This document shows positions 42,204 through 51,489 of a stretch of 64,000 nt of DNA, in pieces. A program made the translations under genes and the position numbers. Source of the stretch: Sphaerimonospora cavernae (lineage in GTDB: Bacteria > Actinomycetota > Actinomycetes > Streptosporangiales > Streptosporangiaceae); NCBI RefSeq assembly GCF_042435035.1, contig NZ_JBHMQT010000032.1, positions 186,001-250,000 of the forward strand. Reading direction: 5' to 3'. Position 1 is the stretch's first letter; each line of letters opens with the position of its first letter. The notes beneath the pieces were generated by a model that did not search any database, was not told where the DNA came from, and saw only the letters and a program-made list of their open reading frames with translations.

Positions 42204-44263
42204 CGGTCGCTCACCACCAGCAGGTTTCCGTAGTCGTCCATGGTCGCCGTGAAACCGGGATGCACCGGGAGGGTCGAGCCGTACTCCTCGATGACCGCGG
42301 GGCCGCGCACCACGGCGCCGGCGCCGAGGCCGGTGCGGCGGTAGACGACCGTGCGGCCCCACTGCTCGTAGTACACGTCTCGGGTGCACACCGGGCTGGG
42401 CTCATCCTCCTGGCGCGGCCGCCGGGCGATCGCGGGACGGGTGATCGGGCCGATGCCGGACACCCGGAGGTTGACCCATTCGACGGCGTGCCGGGGGTCG
42501 TCGCGGTAGCCGTACCCGTAGAGCCGCTCGTGCTCGGCGTGGAACCGCTCGGCGACCGCGGCGGCCCACGCCTCGTCCACCGGGCCGTCGGGGGCGGCCA
42601 CCCTGACCTCGTACGCCTGGCCGAAGTACCGCAGATCGGCGCTGCGCGCGTACACGTGGTCGGCGAAGCCCTCGCGGTCGAGCGCGGCGGCGGCCTCGGC
42701 CTCCAGTTCGGTGAAGATCTCCCCCAAGGCGTCGGGCGAGGGGTCGCGCGACACGTGCGTACGGACATAGTCGTTCTTGACGTCGACCGTGAGCAGGCCG
42801 AACGCCGAGACGTTGCCCGGGTCGGGCGGGACGATCGCGGCGCGCAGGCCCAGGATGTCGATCAGCGAGCAGGCCAGCAGCGGCCCGGACCCGCCGAAGG
42901 CGACCATCGGGAAGTCCCGCACGTCGAGGCCGCGCTTGACGGTGATCTGGCGGATGGCGTTCGACTGGTTGAACGCGCTGATCTCCAGGATGCCGGTGGC
43001 GCAGCGCTCGGGGGTCAGGCCGAGCTTTCCCGCCAGCGCCTCGATGCCGGCGCGCGCGGCCGCGACATCGAGGGGGATCTCGCCGCCGAGCAGGTGCGGG
43101 GGCACCCGGCCGAGGTAGACGTGGGCATCGGTGACGGTGACCTCGGTGCCGCCCTTGCCGTAGCAGATCGGACCGGGGTCCGCGCCGGCCGATCTCGGCC
43201 CGACCTTGAGCGTCCCCTCGGGTGAGATCCACGCGATCGAACCGCCGCCGGCCCCGACCGTCACGATGTCGATCATGGGGATCTTGCACGGGTAGCGGCC
43301 GATCGTGCCCTCGGTGGTCAGGGACGGCTCGCCGTCGACGATCACCGCGACGTCGGTGGAGGTGCCGCCGCCGTCGAGCGTGATGGCCCCGGAATGACCG
43401 CCCACGCCGGCGATCAGCGCCGCGCCGAGGGCGCCGGCCGCCGGGCCGGACAGGACCGTGGTGATCGGCTGGTGCACGACCTCGGACGCCGACAGGATCC
43501 CGCCGTTGCTCTTCATGACCGAGAACCCGCGGCCGAGCCGCTGCGACAGGTTGGCGATGTACCGCCGCATGATCGGTTTCACGGCGGCGTCGACCAGCGT
43601 GGTGACCGACCGCTCGTACTCCCGGTACTCCCGCAGGACGTCGCTCGACAGCGACACGACGGCGTCGGGGTGCTCCCGCGTCAGGACCTCGCGCATCCGC
43701 CGCTCGTGCTCGGGGTTCGCGTAGGAATGCAGGAAGCACACCCCGATCGCGGTCACGCCGTTGTCCCTGAACCACCGGGCCGCCTCGACGGCCTGCGTCT
43801 CGTCGAACGGCCGGACCTCCCGGCCGAGGTGGTCGACGCGCCCGCCGACGGCCTTCACGCGGTGCGCAGGGACGATCCTCGGTGGTTTCACCCAGAAGTA
43901 GGAGTTGCCGTACCCGTCCGGCACGCTCTGCCTGGCGATCTCCAGGATGAGCTCGAAGCCCTCGGTGGTGACGAACCCGAGATCGGCGGTGCCGCGGTCC
44001 TCCAGGAGCTGGTTGGTGGCGACGGTCGTGCCGTGCACGATCGCGACTGTGGTGAACACTCGGGGCGCACCGAGGTCCACGTCGCCGCCGGTGCCGTCAT
44101 GGGCCTCCAGCACCTTGTGCACGGCCGCCATGAACCCGTCGGCGGGATTGGCAGGAGTCGATGGGGTCTTGGTCGTGATGATCTGACCGGTCTCCTCGTC
44201 GACGAGGACCACGTCGGTGAACGTGCCTCCGGTGTCGACCCCGATACGGACGCTGCTGGGCAT
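42200..44263 (-). CDS. Hydantoinase A / oxoprolinase-family protein (HyuA)
   Basis: 687 residues. The N-terminal ASKHA-type phosphate-binding motif IGVDTGGTFTDVVLVDEETG, HGTTVATNQLLE, SGPAAGALGAALIAG, TLDGGGTSTDVAVI, VGAGGGSIAW and GPRSAGADPGP identify the ATP-binding subunit. It should phosphorylate an amide oxygen before hydrolysis by the HyuAB complex. Translation is coupled to hyuB. A CoxG-like gene lies 93 bp upstream on the same strand, so coxG-hyuA-hyuB may be one transcript. Confidence 0.9.
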   Translation of the reverse strand: MPSSVRIGVDTGGTFTDVVLVDEETGQIITTKTPSTPANPADGFMAAVHKVLEAHDGTGGDVDLGAPRVFTTVAIVHGTTVATNQLLEDRGTADLGFVTTEGFELILEIARQSVPDGYGNSYFWVKPPRIVPAHRVKAVGGRVDHLGREVRPFDETQAVEAARWFRDNGVTAIGVCFLHSYANPEHERRMREVLTREHPDAVVSLSSDVLREYREYERSVTTLVDAAVKPIMRRYIANLSQRLGRGFSVMKSNGGILSASEVVHQPITTVLSGPAAGALGAALIAGVGGHSGAITLDGGGTSTDVAVIVDGEPSLTTEGTIGRYPCKIPMIDIVTVGAGGGSIAWISPEGTLKVGPRSAGADPGPICYGKGGTEVTVTDAHVYLGRVPPHLLGGEIPLDVAAARAGIEALAGKLGLTPERCATGILEISAFNQSNAIRQITVKRGLDVRDFPMVAFGGSGPLLACSLIDILGLRAAIVPPDPGNVSAFGLLTVDVKNDYVRTHVSRDPSPDALGEIFTELEAEAAAALDREGFADHVYARSADLRYFGQAYEVRVAAPDGPVDEAWAAAVAERFHAEHERLYGYGYRDDPRHAVEWVNLRVSGIGPITRPAIARRPRQEDEPSPVCTRDVYYEQWGRTVVYRRTGLGAGAVVRGPAVIEEYGSTLPVHPGFTATMDDYGNLLVVSDR

Positions 44264-44356
44264 GCTCAGTGTCTACCTGTCCGGACCGATCCACAGAACC
44301 GGCGCACTCTGCCGAATAATCGCCATCTCGTCGTCACACCCTGCCACCGGGATTCC

Positions 44357-45007
44357 CTACCCGCGCCGCTGCCGTCCCAGCAGCCAGCCGATGACGGCGC
44401 TGCCGAGCGCGATCCCGGCGCCCATGCCGAACGCGGTGAGCACCGGCCACGCCGGGCCGCCCGTACGCGCCGGCGCGGCGGGCCGGGTGAAGACCTCCGG
44501 GCTCCCACCTGCGGCGGCCGACGCCGTTTCGGATTCGGCGGCGGACTCAGGGGCGGACTTGGCGGCCTGCCCGGACAGGAGGTGACGCTCGACGGCGGAG
44601 AAGAATTCTCCGGCGGTGCGCTTGGCCACCGAACCGAGCATGCGCTGGCCCACACCGCCGATCATGCCTCCGACCACGGCCTCCGCCTCGTAGTCGACGC
44701 GGGTGCCGCCCTCGGCTTCGCTGAGCCGTACCCGAACCGTGGCCTCGATGGTGCCCGGCGCGCCCTGGCCGCGGGCGCGCAGCACGAACCGCTCCGGCTC
44801 CTCCGGTTCTGCGAGGGACACCTCTCCCTGATAGACGCCCTTGAACGAGGCGACGCCCGCCGTCACCGTCATCTTGTAGACGTCCTCGCCCATCGCCTCC
44901 AGCCGCTCGCAGCCGGGGATCGTCCGTGCCAGGACGCCGGGGTCCTGGAGGGCGTCCCAGACCCGCTTGCGCTCCACTCCGAGCAGTGCACTGCCCACGA
45001 CCTTCAT
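44357..45007 (-). CDS. CoxG-like SRPBCC protein with C-terminal membrane anchor
   Basis: 216 residues from ATG 45007 (GGAGG five bases upstream). The START/SRPBCC domain (VERKRVWDALQDPGVLARTIPGCERLEAMGEDVYKM, EGGTRVDYEAEAVVGGMIGGVGQRML) is that of CoxG. A linker follows, then a hydrophobic helix (about 187-208) and RQRRG. CoxG proteins tether aerobic CO dehydrogenase-type molybdenum enzymes to the membrane and help pass electrons to quinone. A molybdenum hydroxylase operon sits 3.6 kb away, the likely client. The separation by cydAB, a terminal oxidase, is suggestive. Confidence 0.85.
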   Translation of the reverse strand: MKVVGSALLGVERKRVWDALQDPGVLARTIPGCERLEAMGEDVYKMTVTAGVASFKGVYQGEVSLAEPEEPERFVLRARGQGAPGTIEATVRVRLSEAEGGTRVDYEAEAVVGGMIGGVGQRMLGSVAKRTAGEFFSAVERHLLSGQAAKSAPESAAESETASAAAGGSPEVFTRPAAPARTGGPAWPVLTAFGMGAGIALGSAVIGWLLGRQRRG

Positions 45008-45166
45008 GGCCACCTCCGATGCCGAGCACCTTAGACACTCACCGACATCGGCGAGAACGGCAACATCTGCTTACCCGACGGTTTGGGCCTCGTCAGGTCT
45101 CTTTCGGGAATGACGAGGATGCCCGGATGATCCGTTTGAGCCAAACTTGGGACAAGATGGCCGGTT

Positions 45167-46027
45167 ATGAAGGGCAAACGACGACTGACCGGCCTGATCA
45201 TAGGACTCACCTTCTCCGCCGGCTGCGGCGGCGGTGTCACGAGCGCGGGGTCACCGGGTTCGTCGGAGACGCCCGGCCCGTCGAGCACCCGGTCCCCCGC
45301 CGCGCCCCGTGTCTCGCCGCCACCGCGGACCGGACTCCCCCGGCCGGGCGAGGTGGCGCGGATCCCCGTGCCCGCGAACGGGGTGCCGGTGATCAGCAGC
45401 ATCCCCACGAAGCGGAAGGTCGTCTTCCTGACCATCGACGACGGGTGGGAGCAGGATCCCGGGTTTCTGCGGCAGGTGCGCGACCAGCGCATCCCGATCA
45501 CGGTGTTCGCCATGCGGGACGCCGTCGAGGCCAACGGCTCGCCCGACGCCGCCTCCGGAGGCGGCCGGTACGTGGGCGCCGGCGGGTGGGACTACTTCCG
45601 CGAACTGCGGGACGCCGGTGCGCCCATCGAAGGCCACACCCTCACCCATCCCAATTTGCGGGCCCTCGGCTACGAACGGCAGAAGGCGGAGATCTGCGGG
45701 ATGAGCACCCTCATCCGCCGGGAGGTCGGACGGCGTCCCGCGCTGCTGCGGCCACCATTCGGCAATTACAACGCGGACACCACCCGGGCGGCCGCCACGT
45801 GCGGCATCAAGGCGATCATGATGTGGACCGCGACCGTCCAGCCGGAAGGAAAGATCGCCTATCAGGTGCCGGACAAGCGGCTGCGTCCGGGCGACATTCT
45901 GCTGCTGCACTTCCGGCCCAACCTGGCCAGGGACTTCCGCGTGCTGGTCAAGAAGATCAAGCGTCGCGGGTTTGAGATCGGCGACCTGGGCGCCTACCTG
46001 AAGGCGGCAGGAGTGCCCGTCTCCTGA
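45167..46027 (+). CDS. Polysaccharide deacetylase (NodB domain), exported
   Basis: 286 residues. An N-terminal hydrophobic segment ends AGCGGG, possibly a weak lipobox (Ser at -3 is unusual). A Ser/Pro linker leads to the NodB domain: motif 1 TIDDGW with the catalytic and metal Asp, motif 2 HTLTHP with the HXXXH metal ligands, motif 3 RPPFGNYN, and motif 5 LLLHF. It probably deacetylates peptidoglycan or another wall polymer outside the membrane. The gene stands alone on its strand between coxG and cydA. Confidence 0.88.
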   Translation: MKGKRRLTGLIIGLTFSAGCGGGVTSAGSPGSSETPGPSSTRSPAAPRVSPPPRTGLPRPGEVARIPVPANGVPVISSIPTKRKVVFLTIDDGWEQDPGFLRQVRDQRIPITVFAMRDAVEANGSPDAASGGGRYVGAGGWDYFRELRDAGAPIEGHTLTHPNLRALGYERQKAEICGMSTLIRREVGRRPALLRPPFGNYNADTTRAAATCGIKAIMMWTATVQPEGKIAYQVPDKRLRPGDILLLHFRPNLARDFRVLVKKIKRRGFEIGDLGAYLKAAGVPVS

Positions 46028-46205
46028 GTCTCGTCCGCCCCGAGGCGTACGGCGGAATCAGCCGCGCGGGGGACGCGCGGGGCGCCGCCTTCCCCCGATC
46101 CTTCATCCTGCCGGACCGTCTACCGCGGTGCCCGGCACGCCGGGCAGGGGGAAGCGCGGGGGCGCCACCCGGCTGTGACGAAGATCGCACCTGCGGGACG
46201 AGCCA

Positions 46206-46258
46206 ATGCTCTACGAATCGTAGTACTACTTATTGTAGGACTACAGACCGTAGAGCAT
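46206..46258. promoter_or_regulatory. Array of CTAC/GTAG half sites upstream of cydA
   Basis: Outer arms ATGCTCTACG (46206-46215) and CGTAGAGCAT (46249-46258) are exact reverse complements. Between and within them lie CTACG-aat-CGTAG (46211-46223), GTAGTACTAC (46220-46229), TTGTAGGACTACA (46233-46245) and CTAC-agacc-GTAG. TACTACA/TGTAGTA elements are the hallmark of BlaI/MecI-type repressors. The array ends 13 bp before the cydA start and must cover the promoter. Confidence 0.7.
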
Positions 46259-46271
46259 CGCGAGAGGGGAC

Positions 46272-47708
46272 ATGGACGCGCTGGACCTGGCACGGTGGCA
46301 GTTCGGGGTCACCACCGTGTACCACTTTCTTTTCGTACCTCTGACGATCGGTCTCGGCGTGTTCGTCGCCACCATGCAGACCGCCTGGCACCGGACGGGC
46401 AAGGACCGCTACCTGACCCTCACCAGGTTCTTCGGGAAGCTCTTCCTGATCAACTTCGCGATGGGCGTGGTCACCGGGTTGGTGCAGGAGTTCCAGTTCG
46501 GGATGAACTGGAGCGAGTACTCCACCTTCGTGGGCGACGTCTTCGGGGCGCCGCTGGCGATGGAGGCGCTGCTCGCCTTCTTCCTGGAGTCGACGTTCCT
46601 CGGCCTGTGGATCTTCGGGTGGGACCGGCTGCCCAAGCGGGTGCACCTCGCCTGCCTGTGGGCCGCGGTCATCGGATCCAACCTGTCGGCCTACTTCATC
46701 CTCGCCGCCAACGCCTGGATGAAGCACCCGGTCGGCTACGAGGTGGTCGACGGCCGGGCCAGGATGACCGATCTGTGGGCCGTGCTGACCAACTCCACGG
46801 CGCTCGCCCAGGTGCCCCACGTGGTCGGCGCGGCGTTCGTCGTCGCCGGGGGTTTCGTCCTGGCGGTCAGCGGCTACCGGCTCCTGCGGGAACGCGGCAG
46901 CGGCGAGCGGCCCCACATGTGGCGGGCCGCCCTGCGCACCGCCCTGGTCATGACGGCGATCGCCGGTGTCGTGGTCGCGGCGAGCGGCGACCTGTCCGGG
47001 CGGTTGCTGCACGAGCAGCAGCCGATGAAGCTCGCCGCCGCCGAGGGGCTGCGGCACGACACGGCCGGCGCGTCGTTCAGCGTCGTGCCCGGTGTCGAGG
47101 TGCCCGGCATGCTCAGCCTGCTCGCGGCGCACGATCCGGCCGCCGTCGTGCAGGGTGTGGACGACGTCCAGGGACGATACGAGCAGGAGTTCGGCCCGGC
47201 CGACTACATGCCGAACCTCCCGGTGATCTACTGGTCGTTCCGGGTGATGATCGGCTTCGGCATGGCCACGGTCGGGCTGTCCGCCCTCGGACTGTGGCTC
47301 ACCAGGCGCAGGCGTGGACACGGGCACGGCCGCGGGCGGCGCCGTACGGCACATGCGGTCCCCGACTGGTTCGCCCGCGCGTGTGTGCTGGCCCTCCCGC
47401 TGCCCACGCTGGCGGTCATCGCCGGCTGGCTGCTCAGCGAGATCGGCCGCCAGCCGTGGACCGTGCAGGGCGAGCTCATGACGGCGGCGAGCGTCTCGCC
47501 CGGCGTCAGCCTGACCGAGGTCGCGATCTCCCTCGCCGTCTTCACGGTCCTGTACGGCGTGCTCGCCGTCGCCGAGGGGGCGCTGCTCATGCGCCACATC
47601 AAGGCGGGTCCGGAGGATCGGCCCGGCGATCGCCCGGAGCGGCCCGTGCCCGCCCCCGCCGAGACCGAGCCGGGCAAGGCGCGGCTCACGCCCACGCTCA
47701 TGTACTGA
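46272..47708 (+). CDS. cydA: Cytochrome bd oxidase subunit I
   Basis: 478 residues, about nine transmembrane helices. The haem b595 ligand His18 is in FGVTTVYHFLFVPLTIGLG, the conserved acidic pair is in MEALLAFFLESTFLGLW, and the Trp/Gln-loop region GRQPWTVQGELMT is short, the S-type loop. It is the haem-carrying subunit of the high-affinity quinol oxidase. The His/Gly/Arg-rich loop (RRRRGHGHGRGRRR) before helix 7 is unusual. Followed after 13 bp by cydB. Likely controlled by the half-site array upstream. Confidence 0.95.
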   Translation: MDALDLARWQFGVTTVYHFLFVPLTIGLGVFVATMQTAWHRTGKDRYLTLTRFFGKLFLINFAMGVVTGLVQEFQFGMNWSEYSTFVGDVFGAPLAMEALLAFFLESTFLGLWIFGWDRLPKRVHLACLWAAVIGSNLSAYFILAANAWMKHPVGYEVVDGRARMTDLWAVLTNSTALAQVPHVVGAAFVVAGGFVLAVSGYRLLRERGSGERPHMWRAALRTALVMTAIAGVVVAASGDLSGRLLHEQQPMKLAAAEGLRHDTAGASFSVVPGVEVPGMLSLLAAHDPAAVVQGVDDVQGRYEQEFGPADYMPNLPVIYWSFRVMIGFGMATVGLSALGLWLTRRRRGHGHGRGRRRTAHAVPDWFARACVLALPLPTLAVIAGWLLSEIGRQPWTVQGELMTAASVSPGVSLTEVAISLAVFTVLYGVLAVAEGALLMRHIKAGPEDRPGDRPERPVPAPAETEPGKARLTPTLMY

Positions 47709-47721
47709 GGAGGAGCAGACC

Positions 47722-48627
47722 ATGGTCACGTTCTGGTTCATAGTGATCGCGTTCCTCTGGACGGGCTACTTCGTCCTGGAGGGGTTCGACTTCGGGGTGG
47801 GCGCGCTGCTGCCGGTGCTGACACGCGCCGATGCCGAGCGCAGGCAGTTGCTCGGCACGATCGGGCCCGTCTGGGACGGCAACGAGGTGTGGCTGATCAC
47901 TGCCGTCGGTGCGATGTTCGCCGCCTTCCCGGCCTGGTACTCGGGCCTGCTGAGCGGCTACTACCTGCCCTTCTTCCTGGTCGTCGCGGGTCTCATCACA
48001 CGCGGGGTCGGCCTGGAGTGGCGGGGCAAGGTCGCCTCCCGGCGGGAGGTCGCCCTGTGCGACGCCGGCATCGTGACCGGCAGTGTGCTGCCCGCGTTCC
48101 TGTGGGGTGCGATCTTCGGCCACCTCGTGCGCGGCACCGCCGCCGCGACCGTCATCGGGGGCGCGCTGTCGCTGTCGGTCGCCGTGCTGCACGGCGCGGT
48201 GTTCCTCTCGCTCAAGACAGCGGGGCCGGTCCGTGCCCGTGCTCGGCGGTCCGCCCTGCTCGCCTCCGCCGGCGCGATCCCCCTGGCGGTGCTGGCACTG
48301 CCCGGCATCGCCGACGCGGCGCCGTCGACCTGGCTGTGGGGCGTCGCGCTCGCGGCGACGGCCGCGCTCGCCGTCGGTGTCGCACTGATCGCCCGGCGCC
48401 GTGAGGGCGCGGCCTTCACCGCCACGACCGCGTTCATCATGCTGTCCACGGCCACGCTCTTCAGCGCGCTGTGGCGGGCTCCCCTGCCCGGCCTGACCGT
48501 GGCCGAGGCCGCCTCGGCTCCCTACACACTGACCGTCCTCACCTGGATCGGCCTGCTCGCCCTGCCCGGCGTGCTCACCTACCAGGCCTGGACGTACTGG
48601 GTCTTCCGCAGGCGCCTCACCGTGTGA
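47722..48627 (+). CDS. cydB: Cytochrome bd oxidase subunit II
   Basis: 301 residues, shorter than many CydB proteins (330-380) but with all helices and the N-terminal FLWTGYFVLEGFDFGVGALL and GTIGPVWDGNEVWLI motifs. GGAGG stands upstream of the ATG. Together with CydA it forms the bd oxidase. The CydCD exporter genes usual in actinobacterial cyd operons are not downstream; instead the gene converges (11-bp overlap) with the molybdenum hydroxylase large subunit. Confidence 0.95.
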   Translation: MVTFWFIVIAFLWTGYFVLEGFDFGVGALLPVLTRADAERRQLLGTIGPVWDGNEVWLITAVGAMFAAFPAWYSGLLSGYYLPFFLVVAGLITRGVGLEWRGKVASRREVALCDAGIVTGSVLPAFLWGAIFGHLVRGTAAATVIGGALSLSVAVLHGAVFLSLKTAGPVRARARRSALLASAGAIPLAVLALPGIADAAPSTWLWGVALAATAALAVGVALIARRREGAAFTATTAFIMLSTATLFSALWRAPLPGLTVAEAASAPYTLTVLTWIGLLALPGVLTYQAWTYWVFRRRLTV

Positions 48628-51001
48628 GGCGCAGGGCGTGGAGGTCTGAGGGGGAGATCGGCATCCGGTCGATGGGGATGCCCTCGGCGTCCTCGATCGC
48701 GGAGGCGATGACCGCCGAGACCGGGATGACCCCGGCCTCGCCGGCGCCCTTGATGCCCAGCGGGTTGAGCGGCGACGGCGTCTCCAGGTGAGCGGTCTCG
48801 ATGCGGGGCACCTCGGTGGCGTACGGCATCAGGAAGTCCATGAACGACGCGTTGAGCAGCTGGCCGTGCTCGTCGTAGACCATCTTCTCGTAGAGCGCGC
48901 CGCCGACTCCCTGGGCCACGCCGCCGTGGATCTGCCCCTCGACGATCATCGGGTTGATCAGCCTGCCGCAGTCGTGGACGACGGCGTAGCGCAGGATCTC
49001 GATCTCGGCGGTCAGCGGGTCGGTCCGCACAATGGCCGCGTGCATGCCGCAGGCGAAGGTCGACCGGATCGGCGAGTAGTAGTCCTTGCCCTCCAGCCCC
49101 GGCTCCTGCCCCTCCTCGACGGGCGGCCGGTCCATCGACGACGCCCCGGCGAACTGCGTGGCCCGCTGGGCCTCCTCGTCGAAGGCGTACCTGAGCGGGT
49201 TGGACAGCACGGCGACGGTCGCCAGCGGGATCGACGCCGACGGCGCGCCGGCCACGTGGACGACCCCGTCGGTGATCTCCAGGTCGCGCGGGTCGGCCTC
49301 CAGGGCGTCGGACGCGATCCGCAGCGCCTTCTCGCGCACCTTCCGGCAGGCGAGCGCGATGGCGTTGCCGCTCATGACCGCGGCACGCGAGGCGAAGGTG
49401 CCCACGGCGTACCCGAACCGCCGGGTGTCGCCGGTGACCACCGACACCTTCTCGATCGGCACGCCGAGCTCGGTGGCGGCGATCTGGGCGAACACGGTCT
49501 CATGGCCCTGCCCCTGCGAGGTCAGTCCGGTCGACACGTGGACCCGGCCGTCGGAGGTGATCTGCACGTGGCCGCCCTCGTACGGTCCGACCCCGGTGCC
49601 CTCGACGTAGCAGCCCAGCCCGATGCCGATCGTGCGGCCCTCGGCGGCGGCCGCGGCCTTCATCTCCGGGAAGGAGTCCCAGCCGATCAGCTCCTTCAGC
49701 ATGCGCAGCGCCTCGGGATAGTTCCCGCTGTCGTAGATCAGCGGCCGGCCGTCCTGGAAGATCAGGCCCTGGTCGTAGGGGAACTCGTCGGACTGGATGA
49801 AGTTCGCCGCGCGCACCTCGGTCCGGTCCAGGCCGAGATGCGCGGCGATCTTGTCCATCGTCCGCTCCATGCAGAACACGCCCTGCGGGCGCCCCGCGCC
49901 CCGGTACGGCGTGACCTGCACGGTGTTGGTGTAGATCGAGGAGAACTCCACCCGGTAGGCGCCGATCTTGTACGGCCCGAGCAGCTGGGTGGAGGTGATG
50001 ATCGGCACGATGATTCCGTACGGCGTGTAGGCACCGTGGTCGTGCAGAATGTTCACGTCGAGGCCGAGGACGCGCCCGTCGTCGTCGAAGCCGACCCGGA
50101 CGTACTGCACCTGGCCCCGCTCGTGGGCGGAGGAGACGAAGTGCTCCCGGCGATCCTCGGTCCACTTGACCTCGCCGCCGAGCAGCCGGGCCGCCCACGG
50201 GATCAGGACCTCCTCCGGCCACGGATGGACGATCTTCACGCCGAAGCCGCCGCCCACGTCCGGCGCGATTACCTCGACCTTGGGCAGCGGCAGTCCCAGC
50301 TTGGCCGCGATCGCCATCCGCACGCTGGTGGACGACTGTGTGGAGGAGTAGACGCGCAGCGACCGGTCGTCGGCGTCCCATCGGGCGTACACGCCCCTGC
50401 CCTCCAGCGGCATGCTGGCGCTACGCTCGACGTCCAGCCGGAACGCGAGCGTGTGCGGGGCGGTCTCGACGGCCTCGCGGGCCGACCTCCCGTCGGCCGA
50501 CGGCACCTCCTGGACCAGGTGCGCCCCGACGTTGCCCGGCACGTCCTCGTGTACGAGGTGTACGGCCCGGGCCGCCTCCTCCACCCCGACCACCGGCTTG
50601 AGGATCTCGTAGTCGACGCGGATCAGCGAGCAGGCGTCCTCGGCCAGGTACCGGTCGCGGGCGACGACCATGACCACGGGCTCCCCGACATGCCGGACGA
50701 TCTCGCGGGCGAGCGGACAGGCCGTGCGGCCGTGCGTCAGCGCGGGATGCGGGATCAGCAGCGGCAGCGGCTCGGCCAGCGCGCCCGGCAGGTCCTCCCA
50801 GGTGTAGATGGCGACCAGCCCGTCCACGTCGAGCGCCGCCGAGACGTCGATGTCCAGGATCCGGGCGTGCGCGTGCGGCGACCTGACGAAGGCGGCGGCG
50901 AGCGCGTCCGCGCCGAGGTCGTCGAGGTAGCGGCCCCGGCCGGTGATGAGCCGGGCGTCCTCGCGCCGCCGGATAGGCTCCCCGAACAGCTTCGTCGTCA
51001 C
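48617..51001 (-). CDS. Molybdenum hydroxylase large subunit (CoxL form II / xanthine dehydrogenase type)
   Basis: 794 residues from GTG 51001, overlapping the small-subunit stop by 4 bp (GTGA). The molybdopterin-binding large subunit is shown by GRGRYLDDL, VGGGFGVKI, PYRGAGRPQG near 368, GLTSQGQGHETVFAQIA and the catalytic Glu in KGAGEAGVIP near 755. True CO dehydrogenases have AYxCSFR in the active-site loop; this one has PYRGAGR, so it is a form II enzyme that hydroxylates another substrate. The operon mates are a uracil-type permease and PucR, so a pyrimidine such as uracil or thymine is the best guess (giving barbiturate); this is inference. Confidence 0.88.
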   Translation of the reverse strand: MTTKLFGEPIRRREDARLITGRGRYLDDLGADALAAAFVRSPHAHARILDIDVSAALDVDGLVAIYTWEDLPGALAEPLPLLIPHPALTHGRTACPLAREIVRHVGEPVVMVVARDRYLAEDACSLIRVDYEILKPVVGVEEAARAVHLVHEDVPGNVGAHLVQEVPSADGRSAREAVETAPHTLAFRLDVERSASMPLEGRGVYARWDADDRSLRVYSSTQSSTSVRMAIAAKLGLPLPKVEVIAPDVGGGFGVKIVHPWPEEVLIPWAARLLGGEVKWTEDRREHFVSSAHERGQVQYVRVGFDDDGRVLGLDVNILHDHGAYTPYGIIVPIITSTQLLGPYKIGAYRVEFSSIYTNTVQVTPYRGAGRPQGVFCMERTMDKIAAHLGLDRTEVRAANFIQSDEFPYDQGLIFQDGRPLIYDSGNYPEALRMLKELIGWDSFPEMKAAAAAEGRTIGIGLGCYVEGTGVGPYEGGHVQITSDGRVHVSTGLTSQGQGHETVFAQIAATELGVPIEKVSVVTGDTRRFGYAVGTFASRAAVMSGNAIALACRKVREKALRIASDALEADPRDLEITDGVVHVAGAPSASIPLATVAVLSNPLRYAFDEEAQRATQFAGASSMDRPPVEEGQEPGLEGKDYYSPIRSTFACGMHAAIVRTDPLTAEIEILRYAVVHDCGRLINPMIVEGQIHGGVAQGVGGALYEKMVYDEHGQLLNASFMDFLMPYATEVPRIETAHLETPSPLNPLGIKGAGEAGVIPVSAVIASAIEDAEGIPIDRMPISPSDLHALRLTR

Positions 51002-51489
51002 CGGTCCGTCTCTCCGATCTCGGCCTGGATCTCCGCGGCGCGGTGGACCGCCTTGACGATGTTCTGGTAGCCGGTGCAGCGGCACAGGTTTCCGGAGATC
51101 GCCTCGACGACCTCCTCGTCGGTCGGTGCGGCGTTCTCCCGCAGGAAGGCCGTCACCGTGCACAGGAAGCCGGGGGTGCAGAAGCCGCACTGCAGGCCGT
51201 GGCACTCGGCGAAGGCCCGCTGCGCCGGCGACAACGTGCCGTCGGCGGCCGCCAGTCCCTCGACCGTGGTGATCTCGTGGCCGTCCGCGGTCGCCGCGAA
51301 CATCAGGCACGAGCGGACCGGCTCGCCGTCGAGCAGCACCGTGCAGGCGCCGCAGACCCCGTGCTCGCAACCGACGTGCGTGCCGGTCAGGCCCAGATCG
51401 TGGCGCAGGCAGTCCGACAGCAGCCGCCGCGCGGGCACCGTCGCCTCCCGCACGACGCCGTTCACGGTCAGCGTGATCAGGTGATTCAC
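50998..51489 (-). CDS. Molybdenum hydroxylase small 2Fe-2S subunit
   Basis: 163 residues from GTG 51489 (GTGA overlap with the medium-subunit stop). Plant-type 2Fe-2S site: Cys41, Cys46, Cys49 and Cys61 in GCEHGVCGACTVLL...RSCLMF. The second cluster is in CGFCTPGF and LCRCTGYQ. It carries electrons from the molybdenum centre to FAD of the medium subunit. Confidence 0.93.
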   Translation of the reverse strand: MNHLITLTVNGVVREATVPARRLLSDCLRHDLGLTGTHVGCEHGVCGACTVLLDGEPVRSCLMFAATADGHEITTVEGLAAADGTLSPAQRAFAECHGLQCGFCTPGFLCTVTAFLRENAAPTDEEVVEAISGNLCRCTGYQNIVKAVHRAAEIQAEIGETDR

